Of a stretch of 64,000 bases of DNA, positions 1-10,700 are shown piece after piece (position 1 is the stretch's first letter; each line of letters begins with the position of its first letter). The DNA is from Apostichopus japonicus. Taxonomy: Eukaryota > Echinodermata > Holothuroidea > Aspidochirotida > Stichopodidae. A program made the position numbers and the translations under genes. The notes under the pieces are model-generated. The model did not search any database, had not been told where the DNA came from, and was given only the letters and a program-made list of their open reading frames with translations. The stretch is taken from assembly GCF_037975245.1 (NCBI RefSeq), contig NC_092576.1, positions 29,490,611 through 29,554,610 of the forward strand. The letters are read 5' to 3'.

Positions 1-238
1 TCTACAATTATCAATATCAATATATATAATATTTTTGGTCATACAGTTTGACGTCAATGACAACAGTCAAATAAGAAGAGGCGAACAACTCGACCATATT
101 CTTGATGCCCGCCTTGAGAAAGCTAGGCCTATCGACCTACTGTACGTTACTGTAGACTGTAGTGGTGACTACCATCAAAACTGTGTACACTTCCAAGTAT
201 CAAAACAACCCACGTTTTTCCATCTCAATAATTTTTGA

Positions 239-1925
239 CATGAAGATTTCGTGGATTTGTGACTTGGAAAAAAGAATGTACAAGTAGATTACAAGTTTTT
301 AATCGAAAGTGATGGGTGGCCTCCTCCTCCCCTTAATAGCCACCACAGTTCCTCTCCATTTTAGTATTTTCTTTTAATTCTTTGTATATTTGATGTCAAA
401 CATAACAGGTTCAAAAGAAAGGTAAACATACTTCTTATAACCCTATTATATCCTTATAAATAAAACATAACCTTATCCCATTTTTATAGTCTTATAAAAG
501 TTGTGATGCTATGGCCGGCTCCTCTTTTATACATACTCCAGTGAAAATAAATTGTGATAGATTATAATTTTGGTTTTTAATTCTTTTCATTGGGGGGGGG
601 GGGTTAAAGAAATATACCAAAGAAGCTGTTAATTCATAATGATGCTTCATTCTAGAAATGCACAATATACACTCTATTCCAAATGAATAGTTGTTGTATT
701 ATCCCATTAACATTATGTTAAATTTATGGAGTCATAGTTAATAAATAAGTTGGAAACTTAACTTAAAATTAAAACACACTGTAAGGCAATCAAACAAACT
801 TACTGTACCCTGGCCCAAAACTGCCTGAACACCACCAGTACAATGCTAATGTGGCTATTACTAAATGAAGGCCTAATATAGAATGTACTACGCATAGCCT
901 AAACTTGAAGCCTTCAGCAGCACAACAAAGTGTATACGTAATTATACAAAATACCTGATGGGCAATCAAACAAACTTATCATGACTCTTGCTCTGAAAAA
1001 CTACCTGAACACCAGAACAATCCTTAAATTGATATTACTAAAACCATGGAGCTATAAACAGACGAAGTCCTAATATAAATTAAATGCAGTACAACAATGT
1101 GTATATGGAATTAGTGTGCAATACACTACCAGTACCAGCAGCGTATCTCACAAAGGTACAGAAAATTGGTCGTGAGGGTGGCCATTTTCGTATATCTAAC
1201 ATGTAGCTGCCATGAGTCATAGCCAATCTGCTACAAACCAGACTTGGAGGCGGGGCTTAATCATCAATAAAAACAAGGAAACAAACAAGTTTTGGAGCGT
1301 GTGCAAAAAAGGTTTGTTTGAACTGTTTTTGACAGTGATTTGGCCAAATTTGGACATAAATCGGTGAAAAAGTCATAGAATGAGATACAATTCTGGAATA
1401 AAAAATAGTGACTTTTGTTGGCCTTTATGATATATGCTTGCTCTGGAAATTCCAGAGAAAAATAACTTTGTATGAAGACGCTGAAAAATTTTTAAGAGAA
1501 GAGAGGGTCCCATTTACTGTTACAATATCTCTATACATTTAATGTATTGAGATAAAAATGAAGTTGCCAGCAGCAATGCCATGGAGCTGGAGGGATTATA
1601 GAGAGCTGTGACATGCATGAAGCAGGAGAAACTTTTTTCAGACTGTATTGTAGAGAACATTGTCACAGATCGGCATTGTAAAGTTGCAAAGTGGATCACG
1701 GAAATTTGACTAATTGAACGTAAGGCACTTTTATGTGTGGCACATAGCAAAATGTAAGTTTATTAAGTGGGAAGATTTTATGTCTATTGTCAATTGTAGT
1801 TCCAAGAGTAGCACATGTTACTCATAAATGTTTCTATTAGCTGTCATTAGAAAAAATACTTATTCTGCAAAATGTATTCTTTATATTTCTGTAATTTTCA
1901 CTTTGTGTTTATTTATTTCTCAGCA
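239..1925. other. Non-coding stretch with G12 run
   Basis: I see no convincing coding exon here. The stretch is AT-rich, with a run of 12 G at 592-603 and the imperfect tandem duplication described separately at 785-1130. Short open frames on either strand lack any recognisable motif and look like chance. Confidence 0.6.
785..1130. repeat. Imperfect tandem duplication, period about 176 bp
   Basis: Two diverged head-to-tail units start with GGCAATCAAACAAACTTA at 785 and 961. The order of landmarks is kept in both: a CTGAACACCA block, a run around CTATTACTAAA or ATATTACTAAA, CCTAATATA, and then a tract resembling ACAACAAxGTGTATA. No function is suggested; it is a local segmental duplication that has since diverged. 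Confidence 0.65.
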
Positions 1926-3060
1926 ATAAAGAAGAAACTGTCAGCAATTGGCAAGAAAAAGGGATGTGAAGGTGTGAACCCGTGGATACGGAGTATCATC
2001 AACCATGTATATTGGTGTGCGGCCTCCATCCCTCATGGCAACCCATAGCTGATGAAGCACAAATTCTTGTCGATTGGGAACCATGCAGACCACCCTGGGG
2101 AATTATTCACCTCGTGCTTACATCCCACCATACCACAGGACAGACCCAAACAATGGGTGAAAACTGGTATGTACAGTATAGTTGCAATGATATTAGTAAG
2201 GACTTGAATTTGCTTTACTTATTGTTATATTTATTCATTAATTTTTTGGGGTATCTTAAGGAACAAAGGCATGTGAACTGCTGATGATTCAGCTAGAGAA
2301 AAAGACGATGCTGAATGACGTATCGAAGATGTCTCCTCTTGAGCAGACCTCCAACATCCAAGCATTACATGCGCTGATCAACCAATTCGCACCAAAAAAT
2401 GAATGTTTACTCATATGAAGGCATGACATGCAGGTGGGTTTCCTTGCTGGAATGCCACAAATTAATTATTAACGTATGTCCTGGAATTTGATAAATTCAG
2501 CCTCAGAAGATTAATATCCAAAGAGCTTGAGCAAAAGTTTATCTTTATCTATTCTTTCACAATTCTGCTGGCTGCAATTCACTATAACGAGAATTCCGAA
2601 CGAGCCCAGGCAAAAGAACAAGGCTGGCCAGTTGATGTACTCAATAGACTTTCCCAGGGCAAAAAGTGGAGATTATACTCTAAGGAAACGCCTGGTAAAA
2701 CCCACATACAGTAAGTTTACAAATTTGCAAAGCCTACCAACACCATGAAGCTGAGAAAATGTGGAAGCTGGGATTATATTTATGGAAATGTTCATGGGAC
2801 AAAGGAAAGAGAAAACTATGAGTTGATGCCCTTCTTTGAATAAAACACTTGTGCCCTCTGAAAAATTGCTGGAACGATTATGGATTCGACCATGTTTTCC
2901 CCATATGAATCATAAGTCTTGTCCCACCCTCATTATTAAACCAACACATGAAGAAGCTCTCCAGCGGCAGATGACTAGGTTCAAAAGAATAGAGGAGCTT
3001 CAAGTGTTTTTGAATCAGCCTCAAAATAGCGGTGGACCCTGTTTTTATTATATCTTGTAG
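1925..3060 (+). pseudogene. Decayed multicopy 'QTS' family gene
   Basis: Read across three frames on the + strand, this stretch matches in order the conserved blocks of a multicopy invertebrate and fish protein family that I know only as uncharacterised and probably transposon-linked. The blocks are NPWIRSIINHVYWCA after a splice-acceptor-like TTTCTCAG near 1921; a KMSPLEQTSNIQALHALI block near 2325-2385; an LLAAIHYNENSERAQA block near 2567-2620; a KxxxGDYTLRK block near 2655-2695; and a C-terminal tail with EEALQRQMTRF near 2950-2985. Stops and frameshifts separate every block, so no product is expected. A link to Kolobok-like elements is possible but unproven. Confidence is good for the family match and low for any functional assignment. 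Confidence 0.6.
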
Positions 3061-3984
3061 AGGAATTTGTACCTTTTTTGGTTATTTGTTAGTTATTATT
3101 TATTAATAGTTAATTTCTTTTTTGTATTTGTTATTAAATTACGTTATCATGTTATTAAATTATTTGTTATTTTCTATTCAAATTTGGTATGTAATCATGG
3201 GTACTTCCAAGGGTACAACCATGGGTACAATCATGGGTACAATCATGGGTACAATCAATGGCTGCTTTCAAGCCATTGGGAAGGGGTTGGTTGGCAATTG
3301 CTGACATGTCTTAATAAATAAAAAACTTTTCAAGCTTTCATGACTCGTAATGTGAAAATTCAAGGGAGTTTGAAATTCAATGCCCTTTTTAGCTGTTGGT
3401 TAAGCTGGAAACTTTGTATCTGGTGATAGTATTGTACAGAAAAACAATTCAATTCTGACAAAGATAATACAGAAACACCTCCATAATTCAATGTCTATCC
3501 CCTTTGTTATTGAAAACAATCTCATATATTAACTTAAATGATAAATGAGTGCATGAAACAATAATAACAATCAGCTGGCACTTTGAATCAATTCCACTTG
3601 CATGGTGCACTGAAATTCTTATCTTCAGCAGTAGGCTCTGTAATCGAAGATCCCCTCTCATAAAATTGAATATGATATTGAATCTAATTGTTAAATAATT
3701 TATAACATAATTATCTACAGAGCTACATGCAGATGACACACTTTGAAGCTGGAAACCACAATCTAACAGTACTGTGCGCAATCACTATATGCGTTTGGCT
3801 ATGTGCACATGTACCGCACCATGCAAAAGTCTTTGGCATAAGTTCTTTGCACCCCATGCATTGTCAACCCAACGGAAATGTTTATTCAGTATCTTTCCTA
3901 GATACTGGAAGTACAAAATATATTTCAGGGAATGGTTGACAAAAATATGGTAACTTTTCCATATGTAAAAGACTGACATAGTGC
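3061..3984. other. Non-coding, AT-rich
   Basis: Apart from the 12-bp repeat cluster at 3211-3258, I see no gene. A hydrophobic open frame at 3067-3200 is simply T-rich DNA and should not be read as a membrane protein. Confidence 0.55.
3211..3258. repeat. 12-bp minisatellite, four copies
   Basis: Four tandem units of GGGTACAATCAT (the first unit has CC for TC) lie here. An imperfect palindrome around GGCT...AGCC follows at about 3259-3277. Confidence 0.85.
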
Positions 3985-5280
3985 AATCAATTCTCAATAC
4001 CCTCCAACAGTATTTCAGTGAAACAATGCAGTTTTTTATTTGTATTGAAGGTTACACATGTCTTCTTTCTAGTCCCGAAACTGGAGGTTAGGATATTTGA
4101 AAGCAGCATACAATTCTGCGGGAAAGTCTGTCTGATTTTCATCACACCACAAGAAGGCAAAATCACTCTATTGTGTTTTCCAAGGTAGCCGTAATTCCAC
4201 CTCACCAACTGTCTGTACGCAATGTATCTGTATCGTCCGAAATGAAACAGATATATCTGAATTAATTACATGCAAAATTCTTAATATTTCAGAGCAACTG
4301 TCGTAACCAAACCAATTGATGTACCTGCGCCGTTGTTTGCATGATCGCAATCTAGACATCGGCAGGTTTGCCGATACACTTCAATACACTGACGTGTGTG
4401 GTATTACATGATGGAATACGGCGTTCCATAGAACGTTAGATCCACACTCCATACGCCATTAATCATTGAATGGCTAGCAACAAACTACCCAATTCATATA
4501 TATCTTCATCATTTCAATTTGGATACAAATCCTGTAGGCTCTATAAAGCAACAATTAGGCCCCAGGTAGCATATACAGGCCTATTTGATACTAGATAGAC
4601 CCTGTGCCTACTAAAATTACTGCGAACTAATTTTGGAACTTTTGGAAACAGTTTGCTGCGCAAATCGCAAAAGTTGCCAAGGCTTCGTTTAATTGTCACG
4701 AAAAAATCAGAAATGGAGGATCTGAAAAGTTATGTCCTCTGTACCAGTAGCACTAGGCCTACCCTAGTAATACTAGTATCAGCGTACGGAACAGTAAGCA
4801 GTTCGATCGTGTGTCTTAAAGACTAGCCTACACCTAATTCACAGGTTCGGCTACGTTGTATAGGCTACATGCTTCGTTGTATAGGCTACATACTACTGTT
4901 CTGTTGTCATGGAAGTTTGAAGTGGGCATTTCCTTCATGCAACCATACATCGTCTTGGTCGAAATTAGGAAATGAGAGAATATTGGTACAATAAATGAGA
5001 AGTATCCTACCATGTATTTACTGGCTTACTGACCCGTTCTATACAAAGTTCTTCATGATCGATCTCTGCTTCCTGGAGATGTTCCAATGGCTCAGCCTCC
5101 GGTTCGAACTGGTAAGAAGCAAGCCCTAAAACATGATGTTCTTCATGTAAAATATCCTCTTCTTCGTTTGAATCTTCGTTAAAACTTGAAGAGGAACACT
5201 CTAAATTAACTCAGTATTGCTCTCACTTAAACTTGAGTTGTTATCACTCTCCATTTGACAGAATTCTATGTCAAATATGG
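3985..5280 (-). pseudogene. P2X7 ballast-like multicopy protein, decayed
   Basis: On the reverse strand, an acidic N-terminal exon starts at an ATG near 5256 (MESDNNSSLSESN). After a frame change it continues through an E/D-rich tract into LASYQFEPEAEPLEH, ending near 5030 at a donor-like GTCAGT. A second block near 4215-4100 reads AYRQLVRWNYGYLG, then RVILPSCGVMKIRQTFP. That matches the C-terminal Zn-binding ballast module of vertebrate P2X7 receptors, which in invertebrates is widespread as a stand-alone protein without the channel. No transmembrane channel part is present. The cysteine-rich middle exon is not recognisable, and several stops interrupt the frame. The family match is fairly firm; the gene is very likely dead. 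Confidence 0.6.
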
Positions 5281-5349
5281 TACGCCTAGTCGTCAGTTAC
5301 ATGCAACCCAGTGCATAAACAACAACAATGAGATGAGGCATATTGTCTC

Positions 5350-5425
5350 AAAGCGTAGTAGTCATGAAAATCATCTATCACGTGACAATTGGTGTGTAAC
5401 GTGATTTTCATGACTACTACGCTTT
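5350..5425. repeat. 24-bp perfect inverted repeat (hairpin)
   Basis: Arms at 5350-5373 and 5402-5425 are exact reverse complements, starting AAAGCGTAGTAGTCAT. The 28-nt spacer contains CACGTG and an inner ATCACGT/ACGTGAT pair. This looks like a small fold-back element or the fused ends of a MITE. Confidence 0.9.
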
Positions 5426-5649
5426 CTCGCGGTTTCGGACTGAATTTGCCTGATTAATTCTTCCATTTCTGAATAATTTTGAGGAATGTATGCACGAGAC
5501 TTAACTATTCACGTTGTTTTCGCGGTATTTAAGCAATTTCTAGGGTAAACTGAAAATCATGTCATGTCCTCTTTAACCTTGCAATTCACCATGCTGTTGT
5601 TTACTGTATTCAGAACCTCTCTTCACACACTCCATTTATTTGGAGTGAC

Positions 5650-7130
5650 GTGTATGCGCATATTATAAGGGTGTTCTTGATGATCTTAGTAGAACTTTGA
5701 CTGGCAGAGACACTTCCCCTTGGTATAGTACTCAAGCAACCTTGCTATCAAAGTTACTAAGTTGTCTTGGGGACTTTATGAGATACTCAACAATACGGAA
5801 GGAACCTATTCTTGGGACGATGCTTTGGAGAAAAGGTGATGATGCAGTGGAAGCCTTATTACGTCAACTCAATGTAAGCAATAACAATGAACAGTCATAA
5901 ACTACATCTACAGCACCGGAGAAATTCCAGAGGAACAATGATTCAGAGATACTTCAAATTGACGCCACAACTTTGAACAAGAAAATACACAACATCAGCA
6001 AGACATTGAAAGAAAACATCAGACTTCAAATTTTTTTGAAGCTTTGACATAGATTCAGCAACTGCCACCTATTGTCTGGAATTTTTTTTCTGTGTCATCA
6101 CCCTGACAGAAACACAAAGAGCAGAGAGAGAGTACATTCCAACATCAGACATGTTACAGCAGCATCTGTTTCAAACAAAACTAAACAAAGACAGTGATTA
6201 TCGACACAAGCTGCGTACTTTTTTTTGGACTGTGCCATGCAGTCTATACCCATGATGACAAGTGCGGATATCCCATTCATACACTCATTGGAGAAACTTT
6301 TCATGGATTAGGTAGCTCAGATGAGTTAGTAAGGATCTTGAACCGGTTTGGAATTGTGTAATCTTTGTCAAAAAATAAGGGACTATGAATTGGATTATAT
6401 TTACATGAGGCTTAAGTATGAAGGGGTAATGTGCTCAGCAAATATGCATTCTCTTTTGCAACTGTAGACAATGTTGACAAATCGTCTGTTCATGCAAGTG
6501 TAAATGCTGGAGGTGGACCAAGAGGAATTCATGCAACCAGCTACCAAATTGTGTAGCCACAACCAACTATGCTCATAAATGCTGTTTCTGATGAAACTTC
6601 CGATTCTGACATGGGTCAAGCACTTCAGCCATTCTCCCATCTATCTTTTCTTCCGATGCAGCTACACAGAAGAGCCAGTCAGATCAAGAAGTGTTGCTGC
6701 CACCTTTTGTAACTGTAAAAAATATTGATGAACTCAGAAGAGCTGCAAGACCTTGTGTGACATGGGAGCGCAAGAGAGCAACCCGCCCTCATGGCAGAAT
6801 TTATGGCTTCAGTATTCAGCCTCAAGAGCGGTGTTGCTGTTGATCAAACAGTGTCTAGGTTAATGGAATATGCCACTGCTAAGCATTCTACATCAGAGCC
6901 TGGTTTATCACAGGGAAGCTTGTCCTTCCAGACATTAATATTATATGCCCTAGTACTGCGGCAGTCAGTATAGAGAAGTCGAACGTTCACTACATTGGAG
7001 TCCTCAATGAGCATGCTGACAATATAAACACAATCAAAGAAGTAGTGGAAACACTTCACGAGGAGAAAGTATTGCAACAGCGCTTTGAGTACTTAGTTGT
7101 GATATATATCTACAAGAGCAATCTGTAACT
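5650..7130 (+). pseudogene. DUF6589/CXC-like multicopy family, copy 1
   Basis: Frame-jumping translation of the + strand gives a series of blocks from a large invertebrate family. They are RDTSPWYSTQATLLSKLL and the following CLGDFMRYSTIRKEPI (5700-5810); HKLRTFFWTVPCSLYP with, in another frame, PIHTLIGETFHGLGSSDELV (6200-6330); SSVHASVNAGGGPRGIHATS (about 6483-6542); a VTWERKRATRPHG block (about 6760-6795); and NVHYIGVLNEHADN followed by VETLHEEKVLQQRFEYLVV (6980-7100). These correspond to the N-terminal and central parts of the longer copy at 30.7-35.1 kb, aligning best around its DNIDRNFTYSS region. Such proteins are often annotated as DUF6589 or tesmin/TSO1-like; their biochemical role is unknown to me. 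Many stops and frame changes make this a pseudogene. Confidence 0.65.
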
Positions 7131-7164
7131 GCATGATATTATATGCGTCTCGTTCTGGAACACA

Positions 7165-7863
7165 ATGCATTATATTTATTTTCTCATAAAATTGCTTGTG
7201 CCCCTCCTTGATACTTTGGTGCCCCTCCGTGTAAAAATGGAACGGAAGGATAATTACAAAGGTTGTGCAGCCTTAAAGATGTGTTTTGGTGCCCACGAAA
7301 GCGTGCATAATCTTCGCGGTAATTTCCACAACCGGGTCCAACAAGAGCAAGAGTCCCTGTCAGACTTCAGTATGGCACTGAAGCAGCTGTACTCTAAGAT
7401 GGAGATGGCTGCTCCAACAGAAAAGGAAAACAGCACTCTCCGCCACTTGAGAGATAAAGCAATGCACTAACAGTTTGTACAGGGAGCCCGGGATGCGTGG
7501 GTGAGAAGGGAACTCCAGAGAATTGATATGGCAACAAATGATGATAGTTTCGACGTGATGCGGCAGGAAGCCCTTACCCTTTTTCAGGAGACTGAACAGT
7601 TGCAGTCACCTGCTCGAACGATCAGGACGAGGGAGGCTCAGGTGGAATTGCCGAAAGTTACAAAGCCTGAGCAGATGTCCCTGATTGCTGACCTCCTTGC
7701 TGGGCAGAAGAGTCTTGACGATGCCGTGGAACGTCTAAGCGGGGAACTTGCCACGATAAAGTCTAAGTTATCCGGCCCCAGAAGAACACTGCCAGAGATT
7801 GTTTGCTATAAGTGTAATAGTCAGGGACATGTAAGCATCAAACTGTCGCAACCAGCAGGGTGA
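7165..7863 (+). pseudogene. gag: gypsy gag with degenerate zinc knuckle
   Basis: This is a gag-like capsid region, rich in charged helical sequence, that would pack retroelement RNA. One reading frame runs through an in-frame TAA at 7468-7470 (KAMH, stop, QFVQGARDAWVRR) and resumes to 7863. The C-terminal knuckle near 7802-7860 begins CYKCNSQGHVS but lacks the last cysteine of the CCHC pattern, with leucine in its place. The frame stops just before the protease region. The upstream boundary is uncertain because no LTR or primer-binding site was found. Confidence 0.7.
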
Positions 7864-8073
7864 CACCAGATCAGGATCCAACCGGTGGGCTCCTCGACCT
7901 GGGGCCTGGCATTCTTAGCAGCAGTCGCAGGCACAAGCAAATGCACCTTCAGCTTCACAGGAGGGAAAATTGTAGGCTGCACTATTAGAGGCGAGGTGGA
8001 CGAGGTGCAGGAGTCGCCTACAGAAGTTAAAATCGGAGCTGTCAGTGGGATCACTGATGATCAGGATGTCCTG

Positions 8074-8570
8074 CGTTTTACGTGCAAAGAAAACGGACAC
8101 GGACCAAAGGTCAACAGAACCAAAAATAATCAGTCTGTAAAAGAACCACCACAAACAACCAACTGTTAAACAACCACCAAAAACCCAACCGAAACCCACA
8201 AACACAAATCCCTCACTAACGTAGCCTTTAACGTCACGTGCAAGGACACGGACCCAAAGGCCAACTCCAAACCACATACAGAAAAAACCAACCCACACCA
8301 TGCAACGGCCACACAACCCCCACACCCAACAACCAACCCACCCCAAACCCCATCCGGGGAACGCCGTCCCGACAGCAGACGAGACCTTTTTTGGGGCACC
8401 CCTCAACCCATTCACATTAAGGGTGACGAGGGATAAGGTGTCTATCTACGATGTTTTGTTCCAAATACGGACCTTTTCAGGCACTTAGCCGTGTTCCCCC
8501 TTTTCCTGCGTGCGAGGGAGCAGAGTTCTTAGCTCCTCGTCAACTTTGATCGAGTGGACCTCCCTGTCAG
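8074..8570 (-). mobile_element. Internally deleted Tx1/L1-like LINE inside gypsy
   Basis: Read on the reverse strand, this matches the 3' part of the 17.5-kb LINE: the end of ORF1, then the start of ORF2 (TLNVNGLRGAPKKVS, the typical N-terminus of an APE-type endonuclease). That is joined directly to the last codons of ORF2 (a DGV/AVGTAFPG-type end) and the two-part 3' UTR with GTCCGTGTCC motifs, ending at TTTGCACGTAAAAC near 8074. Nearly all of ORF2 is missing. I did not find a clear target-site duplication. Confidence 0.75.
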
Positions 8571-9351
8571 AAATAGCAGAAGTGACTGCGGGCAGGGTGG
8601 AAGGGCCGCTCGAGTCAATGAGATTATGATGGCGACGATTGGAGGAGTTGATATTGGTTGTGTACTGGACACAGGAGCTGAGACATCCCTGATCCCATCT
8701 GACTTATTTCATCGACAGCTGGAGCCGAAAGATGGCCAATTAAGAGGGCTACCAAAGCCAGTGCTGGTTGTTGGACTTGAGGAGACTGGGATGCCAGCGT
8801 TAGGGTATATTGATACATCAATAGCAATCAATGGGAGGGATGCTTGGATCAGTTTTTTGGTTGTTGATAGTTGGTCTCCGGCATGTGGTAGGAAAGAGGA
8901 TTATCCGCTCCTAATAGGTTGTAATGTGTTGAGGCTCTTGACAGGATGTAGAAACTCCGGCTGCAGGGAAGTATTAGAATTAGCTTTGGACAGCTTGGAG
9001 TTCCTGGAGATGAGCTCGAGTGAAGTTCAGGTAGAGGTGAGGGTCGATGCCGAAGAGACAACTGTTCTACCTGTGGAGGCTGTCAACACAGTTAGTCTGA
9101 TAGATGAGGATGTCGATACAATGCCGGGGTCTAATTTCTGGGAAGTGTGCCCACTGGAGTATCTGCAGAATCCCAAACCATGTTCTATGGAAGAGGTAGA
9201 GATTTCTGTCGATGCTACGCCTGAGGTCGTCCCAAGTAACCGTCCTCCACCAGATGTGCCAACAGTTATTGAGGAAGGTCCATTGGATGAAGGCCTGGCA
9301 AATTCGTTGAGATGGAGGATGGTACCCAAATTGACCTTCCGATCGGGGTGA
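8554..9351 (+). pseudogene. gypsy aspartic protease region
   Basis: An open frame of about 265 codons carries the retropepsin signature VLDTGAETSLIP (catalytic Asp in D-T-G) at about 8665-8700, followed by a GLPKPVLVVG block and LLIGCNVLRLL near 8910-8940. This is the usual pepsin-like fold with its second hydrophobic-Gly motif. Its first few residues are encoded by the antisense of the inserted LINE end (up to about 8570), so the true protease N-terminus has been displaced. A long acidic linker of about 130 residues follows, before the reverse transcriptase. Confidence 0.75.
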
Positions 9352-10700
9352 GCTTGAGCCATTTACAACTCGACTATGCAAGGCAAATTGCTGAGTTCAT
9401 CGACAAGAATAGGACCGCTTTCTCCAGAGGGGAGTTCGACCTTGGACTTTGCCGTCTGCTGCCATACGATACACAATTTCGACTGCCATATAGACGTGTG
9501 CCACCTACTCAGATGTCGAAGGTTAAGCAGCTACTTCAAGACATGGTGGACCAGAAAATAATCCGGGGATCTGCAAGCCCTTATGCCAGTCCAGAAGTGT
9601 TGGTGAAGAAGTCTGGAGTGCTACGGTTGTGAATCAATTATCGTAAGCTGACAGTAAAAGATTCATTTCCACTTGAGGCCATGGGAGGAGGTAAAATTGT
9701 TCTCGCTGGATTTGTCTCATGGCTATTTTCAAATTGGAATGCAACCCGATTCAATACCTTATACGCTTTCAGAGTTCCATGGGGCCTGTTCGAATTAGAA
9801 AGGATGCCACAAGGACTGTACAATAGTTCCAGTACGTTTCAGAGAGTGATGGAAATAATCTTCGGCGAAATGAACCTCAGCCAGCTAATTTTATACCTAG
9901 ACGATAAGTATAAAATTAGCTGGCTGAGGATTTACTCTGCCACACTCGAACAACATCTGGACAGACTTTAAGCAGTGTTTCAACGGTTGATCGAATATGG
10001 TTTTAAAACTGATAGGTGAGAAATGTAACTTTCTTCAGCGAGAAGTTCAGCCTCAAGGTCATGTGGTGAGTGCTGTAGGGGTTTTAGTGGATCCCGGCGA
10101 GGTAGACAGTATCCCAACCACTCTGACAGAACTCGCTTCGTTCCTAGGGTTGGCATCTTATTATCGGAGATTCGTCCCTAATTTTGCAAAACTTTCAGCA
10201 CCACTACACAGCCTGAAGTAAAGTGACACGACCACAACAGCTTGGAAGAAATCTCGCTTAAAACAGTCCCCTCTCAAATGGAACAAGAAGGCTGATGAGG
10301 CTTTCAGACAATTGAAGACCCTGTTGTCATCCTCTCCTTCCTGTCTTGGCATATCCACGGTTCGACAGAGAATTTGTCCTCGAGATAGATGCTTGACTGA
10401 AGGGGTTGGGCTGCTGTTTACTCCAACGTGATGATGCTGGCCATCTCCATCCACTTGCGTATGCAAGCAGAGGGTTACGTCGTGCAGAGAAAAACTATTC
10501 AGTTTCTGAAGCTTCAAATTGGGCTTCTCGGTCTGAAGTGGGCAGTCACTGACAAGTTCGGGGAGTACTTGATTGGATCTTGATTGGACAATGCGAAGTT
10601 TCGAGCAACCGCACATAGATGGGTAGCACAACTTGCTTCATTTAACCTAGGCAGACTAAACCGATGTGGTGATGTCTTGAGCCGATGTCCTACACTGTTT
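9312..10700 (+). pseudogene. pol: gypsy reverse transcriptase and RNase H remnant
   Basis: The RT begins with PYRRVPPTQMSKVKQLL (9490-9540) and continues through IIRGSASPYASPEVLVKKSG. An in-frame TGA at 9630 interrupts the RxINYRKLT box. The motif A region near 9700-9765 reads correctly only in a neighbouring frame (LDLSHGYFQIGMQPDS). The WGLFELERMPQGLYNSSSTF box and the catalytic YLDD (9892-9903) follow, but the DNA just after YLDD is an inverted copy of the DNA before it. A thumb/connection block ([20 protein letters not shown]) ends at 10221. The RNase H region up to about 10690 is frame-broken (KADEAFRQLKTLLSSS, then a degenerate DALSRCP-like end). No integrase follows. Confidence 0.75.
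9875..9929. repeat. 22-bp perfect inverted repeat around YLDD codons
   Basis: Arms at 9875-9896 and 9908-9929 are exact reverse complements, separated by 11 nt that include the Leu-Asp-Asp codons of the gypsy RT active site. The right arm replaces normal coding sequence, so it is a secondary fold-back event, not ancestral structure. Confidence 0.95.

Larger units (their letters stand above)
7160..10700 (+). mobile_element. Ty3/gypsy-type LTR retrotransposon remnant
   Basis: The order gag, zinc knuckle, aspartic protease, reverse transcriptase and RNase H on the + strand is diagnostic of the Ty3/gypsy group. Neither LTR nor the integrase domain is recognisable: coding similarity stops after a shortened RNase H tail near 10690. 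Stops and frameshifts are present in every domain. A reverse-strand LINE copy (8074-8570) sits between the knuckle and the protease. The element is old and immobile. Confidence 0.85.

Noticed and set aside
3067-3321. Small hydrophobic 'membrane protein'
   Set aside because: Produced by T-rich DNA and a 12-bp minisatellite; no conserved motif and poor start context.
7915-8420. Long Gly/Trp/Val-rich reverse frames and Pro/Thr-rich forward frames
   Set aside because: They are readings of the G/T-rich LINE 3' UTR inserted in the gypsy element, not proteins; the same tract recurs at 19.1-19.3 kb.
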